This document shows positions 1-10,437 of a stretch of 64,000 bases of DNA, piece by piece. The notes under the pieces are model-generated. The model saw nothing but the letters and a program-made list of their open reading frames with translations. It was not told the DNA's origin and did not search any database. The translations under genes and the position numbers were made by a program. Source of the DNA: Rhipicephalus microplus (Eukaryota; Arthropoda; Arachnida; Ixodida; Ixodidae); the NCBI RefSeq assembly GCF_043290135.1, contig NC_134707.1, positions 139,191,319 through 139,255,318 of the forward strand, given 5' to 3'. How positions within the stretch are numbered: the stretch's first letter is position 1; each line of letters begins with the position of its first letter.

Positions 1-426
1 TTTTGGCTGTGGAGTTTCTAGTTGTGGAGTTTCTAGTAGTTGAGTTTCTAGTTGTGGAATTTGTAGTTGTGGAGTATCTAGTTTTGGTGTTTCAAGTTGT
101 GGAGTTTCTAGCTGTGGAGTTTCTAGTTGCGGAGTTTCTAGTTGCAGAGTTTCTAGTTGCGGAGTTTCTAGTTGCGGATTTTCTAGTTGTGGAGTTTCTA
201 GTTGTTGAGTTTCTAGTGGCCGAGTTCTTTAGTTGCGAAGTCTCAAGTTGTGAAGTTTCTAGCTGTGGAATTTCTAGTTGTTGAGTTTCTAGATCCGGAG
301 TTTCTAGTTGTGGAGTTTTTAGCTGTGGAGTCTCTAGTTGTGGAGTCTCTAGTTGTGGAGTTTCTAGTTGTGGAGTGTCTACTTGTGGAGTTTCTAGTTG
401 TGGAGATTCTAGTTGTAGAGTTTCTA
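1..426 (+). repeat. Tail of an HOR block that begins outside the window
   Basis: These units match 10012-10437 at a constant offset of 10,011 bp, so this is the end of the block preceding H1. It contains the recurring run with GTATCTAGTTTTGGTGTTTC near 78-97 and a CGAAGTCTCAAG unit near 235-246, both found at the same place ahead of most A1 markers. Nothing else is seen in it. Confidence 0.85.
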
Positions 427-455
427 TTTGTAGTTTTTATTTTTCGAGTTTGTAG
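427..455 (+). repeat. Marker unit A1 (AT-rich divergent unit), first of nine
   Basis: This 29-bp stretch has the core TTTTTATTTTTCGAG followed by TTTGTAG and is the most divergent piece of the array. It is placed in the A1 class by the downstream CTAGTTGCAGAG and CCTAAATGTGG. A1 copies start at 427, 6156, 10438, 16333, 23864, 33499, 39460, 47687 and 50627. Because the unit is distinctive, it is the best anchor for HOR phasing. Confidence 0.88.
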
Positions 456-906
456 TTGTAGATTTTCTAGTTGCAGAGTTCCTAAATGTGGAGTTTCTAG
501 TTGTGGAGTTTCTTGTTGGGGTGTTTCTAGTTGTGAAGTTTCTAATTGTGGATTTTCTAGTTGCGGAATTTCTAGTTGCGAAGTTTCTAGTTGGGGAGTT
601 TCTACTTGAATTTATAGTTGTGGATTTTCTAGTTCCACAGTTTCGAGTTGCAAAGTTTCAAGTTGTCGAGTTTGTAGTTGCGGAGTCGCTAGTTGTGGAG
701 TTTCTAGTGTCGGAGTTGCTAGCTGTGGAGTTTCTAGTTGCGGAGTCTCTAATTGTGCAGTCTCTAGTTTTGGAGTCTCTATTTGTGGAGATTCTAGTTG
801 CGGAGTTTCTAGTTGCAGAGTTTCTAGTTGCGGAGTTTCTTGTTGCAGAGTTTGTAGTTGTGGAGTTTCTAGTTGTGAAGTTTTAGTTGTGGAGTTTCAA
901 GTTGTG

Positions 907-912
907 GAATTC
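907..912. repeat. Marker unit B: GAATTC site, first of 17
   Basis: The unit GTTGTGGAATTCATAGG contains GAATTC. It recurs at 907, 3168, 6636, 10918, 13345, 16813, 19231, 24389, 34024, 39985, 43126, 48211, 53263, 56058, 58853, 61648 and 63888. It is always preceded by a 14-bp unit ending GTTTTAG (GAAATTTAG at 3140 and 13317). I saw one further unrelated GAATTC, at 45353. Confidence 0.9.
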
Positions 913-2643
913 ATAGGTGTGGAGTTTCTAGTTGTGGAGTTTCTAGTTTTCGAGTTTCTAGTTACGGAGTTTCTAGTTGTGGAGTTTTTAGTTGTGGAGC
1001 TTTTAGTTGAGGAGTCTCTAGTTGTTGAGTCTCTAGTTGTGGAAGATCTAGGTGTGGAGTTTCTAGTTGCGGAGTTTCTTGTTGCGGAGTTTCTAGATGT
1101 GGAGTTTCTAGTTGTGGAGTTTCTGGCTGTGGAGTGTATAGTTTTCGAGTTTCTAGTTGTGGAGTCTCTAGTTGTGGAGTTTCTAGTTGTGAAGTTTCTA
1201 GTTGCGAAGTCTCAAGTTGTTGAGTTTCTAGTTGTGGAGTTTCTAGTTGTGGGGTTCGTAGTTGTGGGGTTCGTAGTTGTGCAGTTTCTAGTTGTGGAGT
1301 ATCTACTTGTGGAGTTTCCATTTGTGGTGTTTCTAGCTGTGGAGTTTCTAGTTGCGGAGTTTCTAGATGCAGAGTTTCTAGTTGCGGAGTTTTCTAGTTG
1401 TGGAGTTTCTAGTGGCGGAGTTTCTAGTCTCGGAGCTTCAAGTTGTGGAGTTTCTAGTTGTGGAGTTTCTAGTTGTGGAGTTTGTAGTTGTGGAGTATCT
1501 AGTTGTGGACTTTCAAGTTGTGGAGTTTCTAGTTGTGGAGTTTCTAGTTGCGGAGTTTTCTAGTCGCGGAGTCTGTAGTTGTGGAGTTTCCAGTTGTGGA
1601 ATTTCTAGTTACGGAGTTTCTAGTTGTGGAGCTTTTAGTTGAGGAGTCTCTAGTTGTTGAGTCTCTAGTTGTGGAATTTCTAGTTGTGGAGTTTCTAGTT
1701 GTGGAGTTTCTACTTGTGGAATTTCAAGTTGTGTAGTCTCTAGTGGCGGAGTGAGTTTCTAGTTGCGGAGTTTCTCGTTGTGGAGTTTCTAGTTGCGGAG
1801 CCAGTAGTTGTGGAGTTTCTAGTTGTGGAGTTTCTAGTTGTGGAGTTTTTAGTGTTTGAATTTCTAGTTGCCGAGTTCTTTAGTTGCGAAGTCTCAAGTT
1901 GTGGAGTTTCTAGCTGTGAAGTTTCTAGTTGCGGAGTTTCTAGTTGCGGAGTTTCTAGTTGTGGAGTTTTTAGTTGAGGAGTCTCTAGTTGTGGAGTGTC
2001 TAGTTGTGGAGTTTCTAGTTGTGGAGTGTCTACTTGTGGAGTTTCTAGTTGTGGAGTTTCTAGTTGTGGAGTTTCTAGTCGTGGAGTCTGTAGTTGTGGA
2101 GTATCTATTTGTTGGGTTTCAAGTTATGGAGTTTATGGCTGTGGAGTTTCTAGTTGTGGAGTTTCTAGTTGTTGAGTTTGTAGTTGCCGAGTTTCTAGTT
2201 GCGAAGTCTCAAGTCGTGGAGTTTCTAGCTGCGGAGTTTCTAGTTGCGGAGCTTCAAGTGGCGGAGTTTTTAGTTGTGGAATTTGTAGTTGTGGAGTATC
2301 TAGTTTTGGTTTTTCAAGTTGTGGAGTTTCTAGCTGTGGAGTTTCTAGTTGCGGAGTTTCTAGTTTCAGAGTTTCTAGTTGCGGAGTTTCTAGTTGTGGA
2401 GTTTCTAGTTGTTGAGTTTCTAGTCGCCGAGTTCTTCACTTGCCAAGTCTCAAGTTCTGGAGTTTCTAGCTGTGGAATTTCTAGTTGTTGAGTTTCTAGT
2501 TGCGGAGTTTCTAGTTGTGGAGTTTTTCTAGTTGTGGAGCTGTGGAGTCTCTAGTTGTGGAGTCTCTAGTTGTGGAGTTTCTAGTTGTGGAGTGTCTACT
2601 TGTGGAGTTTCTAGTTGTGGAGTTTCTAGTTGTGGAGTTTCTA

Positions 2644-2672
2644 TTTGTAGTTTTTATTTTTCGAGTTTGTAG
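2644..2672 (+). repeat. Marker unit A2, first of seven
   Basis: It has the same 29-bp core as A1, but is followed by CTAATTGCAGAG and CCTAGTTGTGG. A2 copies start at 2644, 8514, 12821, 18706, 41592, 42601 and 52746. In the left 22 kb A1 and A2 alternate, so each 5.9-kb block carries one of each. Confidence 0.86.
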
Positions 2673-4029
2673 TTGTAGATTTTCTAATTGCAGAGTTCCT
2701 AGTTGTGGAGTTTCTAGTTGTGGAGTTTCTTGTTGGGGAGTTTCTAGTTGTGAAGTTTCTAATTGTAGATTTTCTAGTGGCGGAATTTCTAGTTGCGAAG
2801 TTTCTAGTTGGGGAGTTTCTACTTGAGTTTATAGCTGCGGATTTTCTAGTTCCAGAGTTTCGAGTTGCAAAGTTTCAAGTTGTCGAGTTTGTAGTTGCGG
2901 AGTCGCTAGTTGTGGAGTTTCTAGTTGCGGAGTTGCTAGCTGTGGAGTTTCTAGTTGCGGAGTCTCTAATTGTGCAGTCTCTAGTTTTGGAGTCTCTAGT
3001 TGTGGAGTTTCTAGTTGTGGAGTTTATAGATGTGGAGTTTCTAGCTCTGGAGATTCTAGTTGCGGGGTTTCGAGTTGCAGAGTTTCTCTTTGCGGAGTTT
3101 CTTGTTGCAGAGTTTCTAGTTGTGGAGTTTCTAGTTGTGAAATTTAGTTGTGGAGTTTCAAGTTGTGGAATTCATAGGTGTGGAGTTTCTAGTTGTGGAG
3201 TTTCTAGTTTTCGAGTTTCTAGTTACGGAGTTTCTAGTTGTGGAGTTTTTAGTTGTGGAGCTTTTAGTTGAGGAGTCTCTAGTTGTTGATTCTCTAGTTG
3301 TGGAAGTTCTAGTTGTGGAGTTTCTAGTTGCGGAGTTTCTTGATGTGGAGTTTCTAGTTGTGGAGTTTCTGGCTGTGGAGTTTATAGTTGCGGAGTTTCT
3401 AGTATAGGAGTTTCTAGTTGTGGAGTTTCTAGTTGTGGAGTTTCTAGTTGTAGAGTTTCTAGTTGCGAAGTCTCAAGTCGTGGAGTTTCTAGTTGTGGAG
3501 TTTCTAGTTGTGGAGTTTCTAGTTGTGGAGTTTCTAGTTGTGGGGTTCGTAGTTGTGGGGTTCGTAGTTGTGCAGTTCTAGTTGTGGAGTCTCTAGTTGA
3601 GGAGTTTCCATTTGTGTTGTTTCTAGCTGTGGAGTTTCTAGTTGCGGAGTTTCTAGATGCAGAGTTTCTAGTTGCGGAGTTTTCTAGTTGTGGAGATTGT
3701 AATGGCGGAGTTTCTAGTTGCGGAGTTCCAAGTTGTGGAGTTTCTAGTTGTCGAGCTTCTAGTTCTGGGGTTCGTAGTTGTGGGATTCGTAGTTGTGCAG
3801 TTTCTAGTTGTGGAGTTTCTAGTTATGGAGTTTGTAGTTGTGGAGTATCTAGTTGTGGACTTTCAAGTTGTGAAGTTTCTAGTTGTGGAGTTTCTAGTCG
3901 CGGAGTTTTCTAGTTGCGGAGTCTGTTGTTGTGGAGTTTCTAGTTGTGGAATTTCTAGTTGTGGATTCTCTAGTTGCGGAGTGAGTTTCTAGTTGCGGAG
4001 TTTCTGGTTGTGGAGTTTCTAGTTGCAGA

Positions 4030-5323
4030 GTCAGTAGTTGTGGAGTTTCTAGTTGTGGAATTTATAGCTGTGGAGTTTCTAGTTGCGGAGTTTCTAGTTG
4101 TGGGGTTCGTAGTTGTGGAGTTCGTAGTTGTGGAGTTTCTAGTTGTGAAGTCTCTAGTTGGGGAGTTTCCAGTTGTGCAGTTTCTAGCTGTGGAGTTTTT
4201 CGTTGCGGAGTTTCTAGTTGCAGAGTTTCTAGTAGCGGAGTTTTCTAGTTGTGGAGATTCTAGTGGCGGAGTTTCTAGTTGCGGAGTTTCAAGTTGTGGA
4301 GTTTCTAGTTGTGGATTTTCTAGCTGTGGAGTTTATAGTTGCGGAGTTTTTAGTTGCGGAGTTTCTGGTTGTGGAGTTTCTAGTTCTGGAGTCTGTAGTT
4401 GTGGAGTATCTATTTGTTGGGTTTCAAGTTGTGGAGTTTCTAGTTGTGGAGTTTCTAGTTGTTGAGTTTCTAGTAGTTGAGTTTCCAGTTGCCGAGTTTC
4501 TAGTTGCGAAATCTCAAGTCGTGGAGTTTCTAGCTGTGGAGTTTCTAGTTGCGGAGTTTCTAGTTGCGGAGTTTCTTGTTGTGGATTTTGTAGTTGTGGA
4601 GTATATAGTTGTGGTGTTTCAAGTTGTGGAGTTTCTAGTTGCGGAGTTTCTAGTTGCAGAGTTTCTCGTTCCGGAGATTTCTAGTTGTGGAGTTTCTAGT
4701 TGTGAATTTTCTAGCTGTGGAGTTTCTAGTTGCGGAGTTTCTAGTTGGGGGGTTCGTAGTTGTGGAGTTCGTAGTTGTGGAGTTTCTAGTTGTGAAGTCT
4801 CTAGTTAGGGAGTTTCCAGTTGTGGAGTTTCTAGCTGTGGAGTTTTTCGTTGCGGAGTTTCTAGTTGCAGAGTTTCTAGTAGCGGAGTTTTCTAGTTGTG
4901 GAGATTCTAGTGGCGGAGTTTCTAGTTGCGGAGTTTCAAGTTGTGGAGTTTCTAGTTGTGGATTTTCTAGCTGTGGAGTTTCTAGTTGCGGAGTTTTTAG
5001 TTGCGGAGTTTCTGGTTGTGGAGTTTCTAGTTCTGGAGTCTGTAGTTGTGGAGTATCTATTTGTTGGGTTTCAAGTTGTGGAGTTTCTAGTTGTGGAGTT
5101 TCTAGTTGTTGAGTTTCTAGTAGTTGAGTTTCCAGTTGCCGAGTTTCTAGTTGCGAAGTCTCAAGTCGTGGAGTTTCTAGCTGTGGAGTTTCTAGTTGCG
5201 GAGTTTCTAGTTGCGGAGTTTCTAGTTGTGGATTTTGTAGTTGTGGAGTATATAGTTGCGGTGTTTCAAGTTGTGGAGTTTCTAGTTGCGGAGTTTCTAG
5301 TTGCAGAGTTTCTAGTTCCGGAG
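4030..5323 (+). repeat. 647-bp tandem pair in H1
   Basis: The two copies (about 4030-4676 and 4677-5323) share anchors at 4251 and 4898 exactly 647 bp apart (43 units plus 2 bp). They can be told apart: the first has GCGAAATCTCAAG and TCGTTCCGGAGATTTC, the second GCGAAGTCTCAAG and TAGTTCCGGAGTTTTC. The pair recurs at about 14207-15500, 20093-21386 and 28018-29311 with these differences kept. The duplication is therefore older than the 5.9-kb amplification. Confidence 0.8.
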
Positions 5324-5455
5324 TTTTCTAGTTGTGGAGTTTCTAGTTGCGGAGTTTCTATCTGTGGAGTTTCTAATTGCGGAGTTTCTAGTTGCAGAGT
5401 TTCTAGTTGTGGAGTTTCTAGTTGTGGAGTTTTAGTTGTGGAGTTTAAAGTTGTG

Positions 5456-5461
5456 GAATTT
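5456..5461. repeat. Marker unit B2: GAATTT variant of B, first of nine
   Basis: The unit reads GTTGTGGAATTTATAGG and is preceded by TTTAAAG where B has TTTCAAG. Copies are at 5456, 15633, 21519, 25651, 27481, 29444, 31229, 35286 and 37116. None lies right of 37.2 kb. Most are followed within about 150 bp by an irregular unit containing GAGCTC (for example 5595). Confidence 0.85.
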
Positions 5462-6155
5462 ATAGGTGTGGAGTTTCTAGTTGTGGAGTTTCTAGTTTTC
5501 GGGTTTCTAGTTACGGAGTTTCTAGTTGTGGAGTTTCTAGTTGTGAGTTTCTAGTTGTGGAGTTTCTAGTTGTGGAGCTTTTAGTTGAGTTGTGGAGCTC
5601 TAGTTGTGGAGTTTCTAGTTGTGGAGTGTCTACTTGTGGAGTTTCTAGTTGTGGAGTTTCTAGCTGTGGAGTTTCTAGTTGCAGGGTTTCTAGTTTCGGA
5701 GTTTTCTAGTTGTGGAGTTTCTAGTTGCGGAGTTTCTAGTTGCGGAGTTTCAAGTTGTGGAGTTTCTAGTTGTGGAGTTTCTAGTTGTGGAGTTTTTAGT
5801 TGTGGAGTTTCTAATTGTGGAGCTTCTTGATGGGGAGTTTCTAGTTGTGAAGTTTCTAGTTGTGGATTTTCGAGTTGTGGAGTTTCTAGTTGCGAAGTTT
5901 CTAGTTGGGGAGTTTCTACTTGAGTTTATAGTTGCGGATTTTCTAGTTGCAGAGTTTTAAGTTGTCGAGTTTCTAGTTGCGGAGTCTCTAGTTTTGGAGT
6001 TTCTAGTTGCGGAGTTTCTAGCTGTGGAGTTTCTAGTTGCGGAGTCTCTAGTTGTGCAGTCTCTGGTTTTGGAGTCTCTGGTTGTGGAGTTTCTAGTTGT
6101 GGAGTTTCTAGCTGTGGAGTTTCTAGTTGTGGAGATTCTAGTTGTAGAGTTTCTA

Positions 6156-9100
6156 TTTGTAGTTTTTATTTTTCGAGTTTGTAGTTGTAGATTTTCTAGT
6201 TGCAGAGTTCCTAAATGTGGAGTTTCTAGTTGTGGAGTTTCTTGTTGGGGTGTTTCTAGTTGTGAAGTTTCTAATTGTGGATTTTCTAGTTGCGGAATTT
6301 CTAGTTGCGAAGTTTCTAGTTGGGGAGTTTCTACTTGAATTTATAGTTGTGGATTTTCTAGTTCCACAGTTTCGAGTTGCAAAGTTTCAAGTTGTCGAGT
6401 TTGTAGTTGCGGAGTCGCTAGTTGTGGAGTTTCTAGTGTCGGAGTTGCTAGCTGTGGAGTTTCTAGTTGCGGAGTCTCTAATTGTGCAGTCTCTAGTTTT
6501 GGAGTCTCTATTTGTGGAGATTCTAGTTGCGGAGTTTCTAGTTGCAGAGTTTCTAGTTGCGGAGTTTCTTGTTGCAGAGTTTGTAGTTGTGGAGTTTCTA
6601 GTTGTGAAGTTTTAGTTGTGGAGTTTCAAGTTGTGGAATTCATAGGTGTGGAGTTTCTAGTTGTGGAGTTTCTAGTTTTCGAGTTTCTAGTTACGGAGTT
6701 TCTAGTTGTGGAGTTTTTAGTTGTGGAGCTTTTAGTTGAGGAGTCTCTAGTTGTTGAGTCTCTAGTTGTGGAAGATCTAGGTGTGGAGTTTCTAGTTGCG
6801 GAGTTTCTTGTTGCGGAGTTTCTAGATGTGGAGTTTCTAGTTGTGGAGTTTCTGGCTGTGGAGTGTATAGTTTTCGAGTTTCTAGTTGTGGAGTCTCTAG
6901 TTGTGGAGTTTCTAGTTGTGAAGTTTCTAGTTGCGAAGTCTCAAGTTGTTGAGTTTCTAGTTGTGGAGTTTCTAGTTGTGGGGTTCGTAGTTGTGGGGTT
7001 CGTAGTTGTGCAGTTTCTTGTTGTGGAGTATCTACTTGTGGAGTTTCCATTTGTGGTGTTTCTAGCTGTGGAGTTTCTAGTTGCGGAGTTTCTAGATGCA
7101 GAGTTTCTAGTTGCGGAGTTTTCTAGTTGTGGAGATTCCAGTGGCGGAGTTTCTAGTATCGGAGTTTCTAGTTGTGGAGTTTCTAGTTGTGGAGTTTCTA
7201 GTTGCAGAGTTTCTAGTTGCGAAGTCTCAAGTTGTGGAGTTTCTAGTTGTGGAGTTTCTAGTGGCGGAGTTTCTAGTTGCAGAGTTTCTAGTTGCGGAGT
7301 TTTCTAGTTGTGGAGTTTCTAGTGGCGGAGTTTCTAGTCTCGGAGCTTCAAGTTGTGGAGTTTCTAGTTGTGGAGTTTCTAGTTGTGGAGTTTGTAGTTG
7401 TGGAGTATCTAGTTGTGGGCTTTCAAGTTGTGGAGTTTCTAGTTGTGGAGTTTCTAGTTGCGGAGTTTTCTAGTCGCGGAGTCTGTAGTTGTGGAGTTTC
7501 TAGTTGTGGAATTTCTAGTTACGGAGTTTCTAGTTGTGGAGCTTTTAGTTGAGGAGTCTCTAGTTGTTGAGTCTCTAGTTGTGGAATTTCTAGTTGTGGA
7601 GTTTCTAGTTGTGGAGTTTCTAGTTGTGGAATTTCAAGTTGTGGAGTCTCTAGTGGCGGAGTGAGTTTCTAGTTGCGGAGTTTCTCGTTGTGAAGTTTCT
7701 AGTTGCGGAGCCAGTAGTTGTGGAGTTTCTAGTTGTGGAGTTTCTAGTTGTGGAGTTTTTAGTGTTTGAATTTCTAGTTGCCGAGTTCTTTAGTTGCGAA
7801 GTCTCAAGTTGTGGAGTTTCTAGCTGTGAAGTTTCTAGTTGCGGAGTTTCTAGTTGCGGAGTTTCTAGTTGTGGAGTTTTTAGTTGAGGAGTCTCTAGTT
7901 GTGGAGTGTCTAGTTGTGGAGTTTCTAGTTGTGGAGTGTCTACTTGTGGAGTTTCTAGTTGTGGAGTTTCTAGTTGTGGAGTTTCTAGTCGTGGAGTCTG
8001 TAGTTGTGGAGTATCTATTTGTTGGGTTTCAAGTTATGGAGTTTATGGCTGTGCAGTTTCTAGTTGTGGAGTTTCTAGTTGTTGAGTTTGTAGTTGCCGA
8101 GTTTCTAGTTGCGAAGTCTCAAGTCGTGGAGTTTCTAGCTGCGGAGTTTCTAGTTGCGGAGCTTCAAGTGGCGGAGTTTCTAGTTGTGGAATTTGTAGTT
8201 GTGGAGTATCTAGTTTTGGTTTTTCAAGTTGTGGAGTTTCTAGTTTCAGAGTTTCTAGTTGCGGAGTTTCTAGTTGTGGAGTTTCTAGTTGTTGAGTTTC
8301 TAGTCGCCGAGTTCTTTACTTGCCAAGTCTCAAGTTCTGGAGTTTCTAGCTGTGGAATTTCTAGTTGTTGAGTTTCTAGTTGCGGAGTTTCTAGTTGTGG
8401 AGTTTTTAGCTGTGGAGTCTCTAGTTGTGGAGTCTCTAGTTGTGGAGTTTCTAGTTGTGGAGTGTCTACTTGTGGAGTTTCTAGTTGTGGAGTTTCTAGT
8501 TGTGGAGTTTCTATTTGTAGTTTTTATTTTTCGAGTTTGTAGTTGTAGATTTTCTAATTGCAGAGTTCCTAGTTGTGGAGTTTCTAGTTGTGGAGTTTCT
8601 TGTTGGGGAGTTTCTAGTTGTGAAGTTTCTAATTGTAGATTTTCTAGTGGCGGAATTTCTAGTTGCGAAGTTTCTAGTTGGGGAGTTTCTAGCTGTGGAG
8701 TTTCAAGTTGCGGAGTCTCCAGTTGTGCAGTCTCTAGCTGTGGAGTCTCTGGCTGTGGAGTTTCTAGTTGTGGAGTTTCTAGTTGTGGATTTTCTGGCTG
8801 TGGAGTTTCTAGTTGTGGAGTCTCTAGTTGTGGAGTTTCTAGTTGTGAGGTTTGTAGTTGTTGAGTTTCTAGTTTTCGAGTTTCTAGTTGTGGAGTCTCT
8901 AGTTGTGGAGTTTCTAGTTGTGAAGTTTCTAGTTGCGAAGTCTCAAGTTGTTGAGTTTCTAGTTGTGGAGTTTCTAGTTGTGGGGTTCGTAGTTGTGGGG
9001 TTCGTAGTTGTGCAGTTTCTAGTTGTGGAGTATCTACTTGTGGAGTTTCCATTTGTGGTGTTTCTAGCTGTGGAGTTTCTAGTTGCGGAGTTTCTAGATG

Positions 9101-10437
9101 TAGAGTTTCTAGTTGCGGAGTTTTCTAGTTGTGGAGATTCCAGTGGCGGAGTTTCTAGTTGCGGAGTTCCAAGTTGTGGAGTTTCTAGTTGTGGAGTTTC
9201 TAGTTGTGGAATTTGTAGTTGTGGAGTATATAGCTGTGGTGTTTCAAGTTGTGGAGTTTCTAGTGGCGGAGTTTTTTAGTTGTGGAGTTTCTAGTTGCGG
9301 AGTTTCTAGTTGCGGAGCTTCAAGTCGTGGAGTTTTGAGTTGTGGAGTTTCTAGTTGTGGAGTTTGTAGTTGTGGAGTATCTAGTAGTGGGCTTTCAAGT
9401 TGTGGAGTTTCTAGTTGTGGAGTTTCTAGTTGCGGAGTTTTCTAGTTGCGGAGTCTGTAGTTGTGGAGTTTCTAGTTGTGGAATTTCTAGTTACGGAGTT
9501 TCTAATTGTGGAGCTTTTAGTTGAGGAGTCTCTAGTTGTTGAGTCTCTAGTTGTGGAATTTCTAGTTGTGGAGTTTCTAGTTGTGGAGTTTATAGTTGTG
9601 GAATTTCAAGTTGTGGAGTCTCTAGTGGCGGAGTGAGTTTCTAGTTGCGGAGTTTCTGTTTGTGGAGTTTCTAGTTGCGGAGCCAGTAGTTGTGGAGTTT
9701 CTAGTTGTGGAGTTTTTAGTTGTGGAGTTTCTAGTGTTTGAATTTCTAGTTGCCGAGTTCTTTAGTTGCGTCTCAAGTTGTGGAGTTTCTAGCTGTGAAG
9801 TTTCTAGTTGCGGAGTTTCTAGTGGCGGAGTTTCTAGTTGTGGAGTTTTTAGTTGAGGAGTCTCTAGTTGTGGGGTCTCTAGTTGTGGAGTTTCTAGTTG
9901 TGGAGTGTCTACTTGTGGAGTTTCTAGTTGTGGAGTTTCTAGTTGTGGAGTTTCTAGTCGTGGAGTCTGTAGTTGTGGAGTAGCTATTTGTTGGGTTTCA
10001 AGTTATGGAGTTTTTGGCTGTGGAGTTTCTAGTTGTGGAGTTTCTAGTAGTTGAGTTTCTAGTTGTGGAATTTGTAGTTGTGGAGTATCTAGTTTTGGTG
10101 TTTCAAGTTGTGGAGTTTCTAGCTGTGGAGTTTCTAGTTGCGGAGTTTCTAGTTGCAGAGTTTCTAGTTGCGGAGTTTCTAGTTGCGGAGTTTCTAGTTG
10201 TGGAGTTTCTAGTTGTTGAGTTTCTAGTGGCCGAGTTCTTTAGTTGCGAAGTCTCAAGTTGTGAAGTTTCTAGCTGTGGAATTTCTAGTTGTTGAGTTTC
10301 TAGATCCGGAGTTTCTAGTTGTGGAGTTTTTAGCTGTGGAGTCTCTAGTTGTGGAGTCTCTAGTTGTGGAGTTTCTAGTTGTGGAGTGTCTACTTGTGGA
10401 GTTTCTAGTTGTGGAGATTCTAGTTGTAGAGTTTCTA
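6156..10437 (+). repeat. HOR block H2, shortened (4,282 bp)
   Basis: The block starts like H1 (A1 at 6156, GAATTC unit at 6636, A2 at 8514) and stays collinear with H1 to about 8690. There it jumps to a different unit order: TTGGGGAG TTTCTAG is followed by AGCTGTGGAG instead of the ACTTGAGTTTATAG run seen at 2821 and 12998. The second GAATTC unit and the 647-bp pair are absent. The material from about 8690 to 10000 resembles 22.3-23.3 kb and 37.7-38.9 kb. It reads as an internal deletion or recombination product of a full 5.9-kb block. Confidence 0.8.
7111..7291 (+). repeat. Unit-count-variable segment (11, 12 or 13 units)
   Basis: Between two GAGTTTTCTAG 16-mers, H2 has 181 bp here, H3 166 bp (11393-11558), H4 181 bp (17303-17483) and H9 196 bp (51313-51508). 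H1 lacks the segment at about 1382. The steps are exactly 15 bp, as expected from gain or loss of single units. Confidence 0.85.

Larger units (their letters stand above)
427..6155 (+). repeat. HOR block H1 (5,729 bp)
   Basis: The block is delimited by A1 marker units at 427 and 6156. In order it holds A1 (427), a GAATTC unit (907), an A2 marker (2644), a second GAATTC unit (3168), a 647-bp tandem pair (about 4030-5323), a GAATTT variant of the B unit (5456) and a GAGCTC-containing irregular unit (5595). It matches H3 at offset 10,011 before about 1380 and 10,177 after it. The change of offset reflects an 11-unit (166-bp) segment that H3 has at 11393-11558 and H1 lacks. Confidence 0.85.
1..8690 (+). 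repeat. Left copy of a ~10.2-kb segmental duplication
   Basis: The same variant order reappears at 10012-18882, at offset 10,011 (1 to about 1380), 10,177 (to about 7.0 kb) and 10,192 (to about 8690). Offset changes are whole units plus one phase-shifted unit. Shared private oddities, such as the TTTTTCTAGTTGTGGAGCTG junction near 2523 and 12700, show that the copies descend from one another. Confidence 0.85.

Noticed and set aside
431..450. TATA-like promoter in the A marker (TTTTTATTTTTCGAG)
   Set aside because: The stretch is T-rich with no TATAAA consensus and no gene downstream. It is better treated as a divergent repeat unit.
1250..1285. G-quadruplex at the paired GTGGGGTTCGTAG units
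   Set aside because: Only two GGGG runs occur, 15 bp apart, with no third or fourth run of three or more G nearby. Elsewhere G runs are mostly GG with 13-bp gaps.
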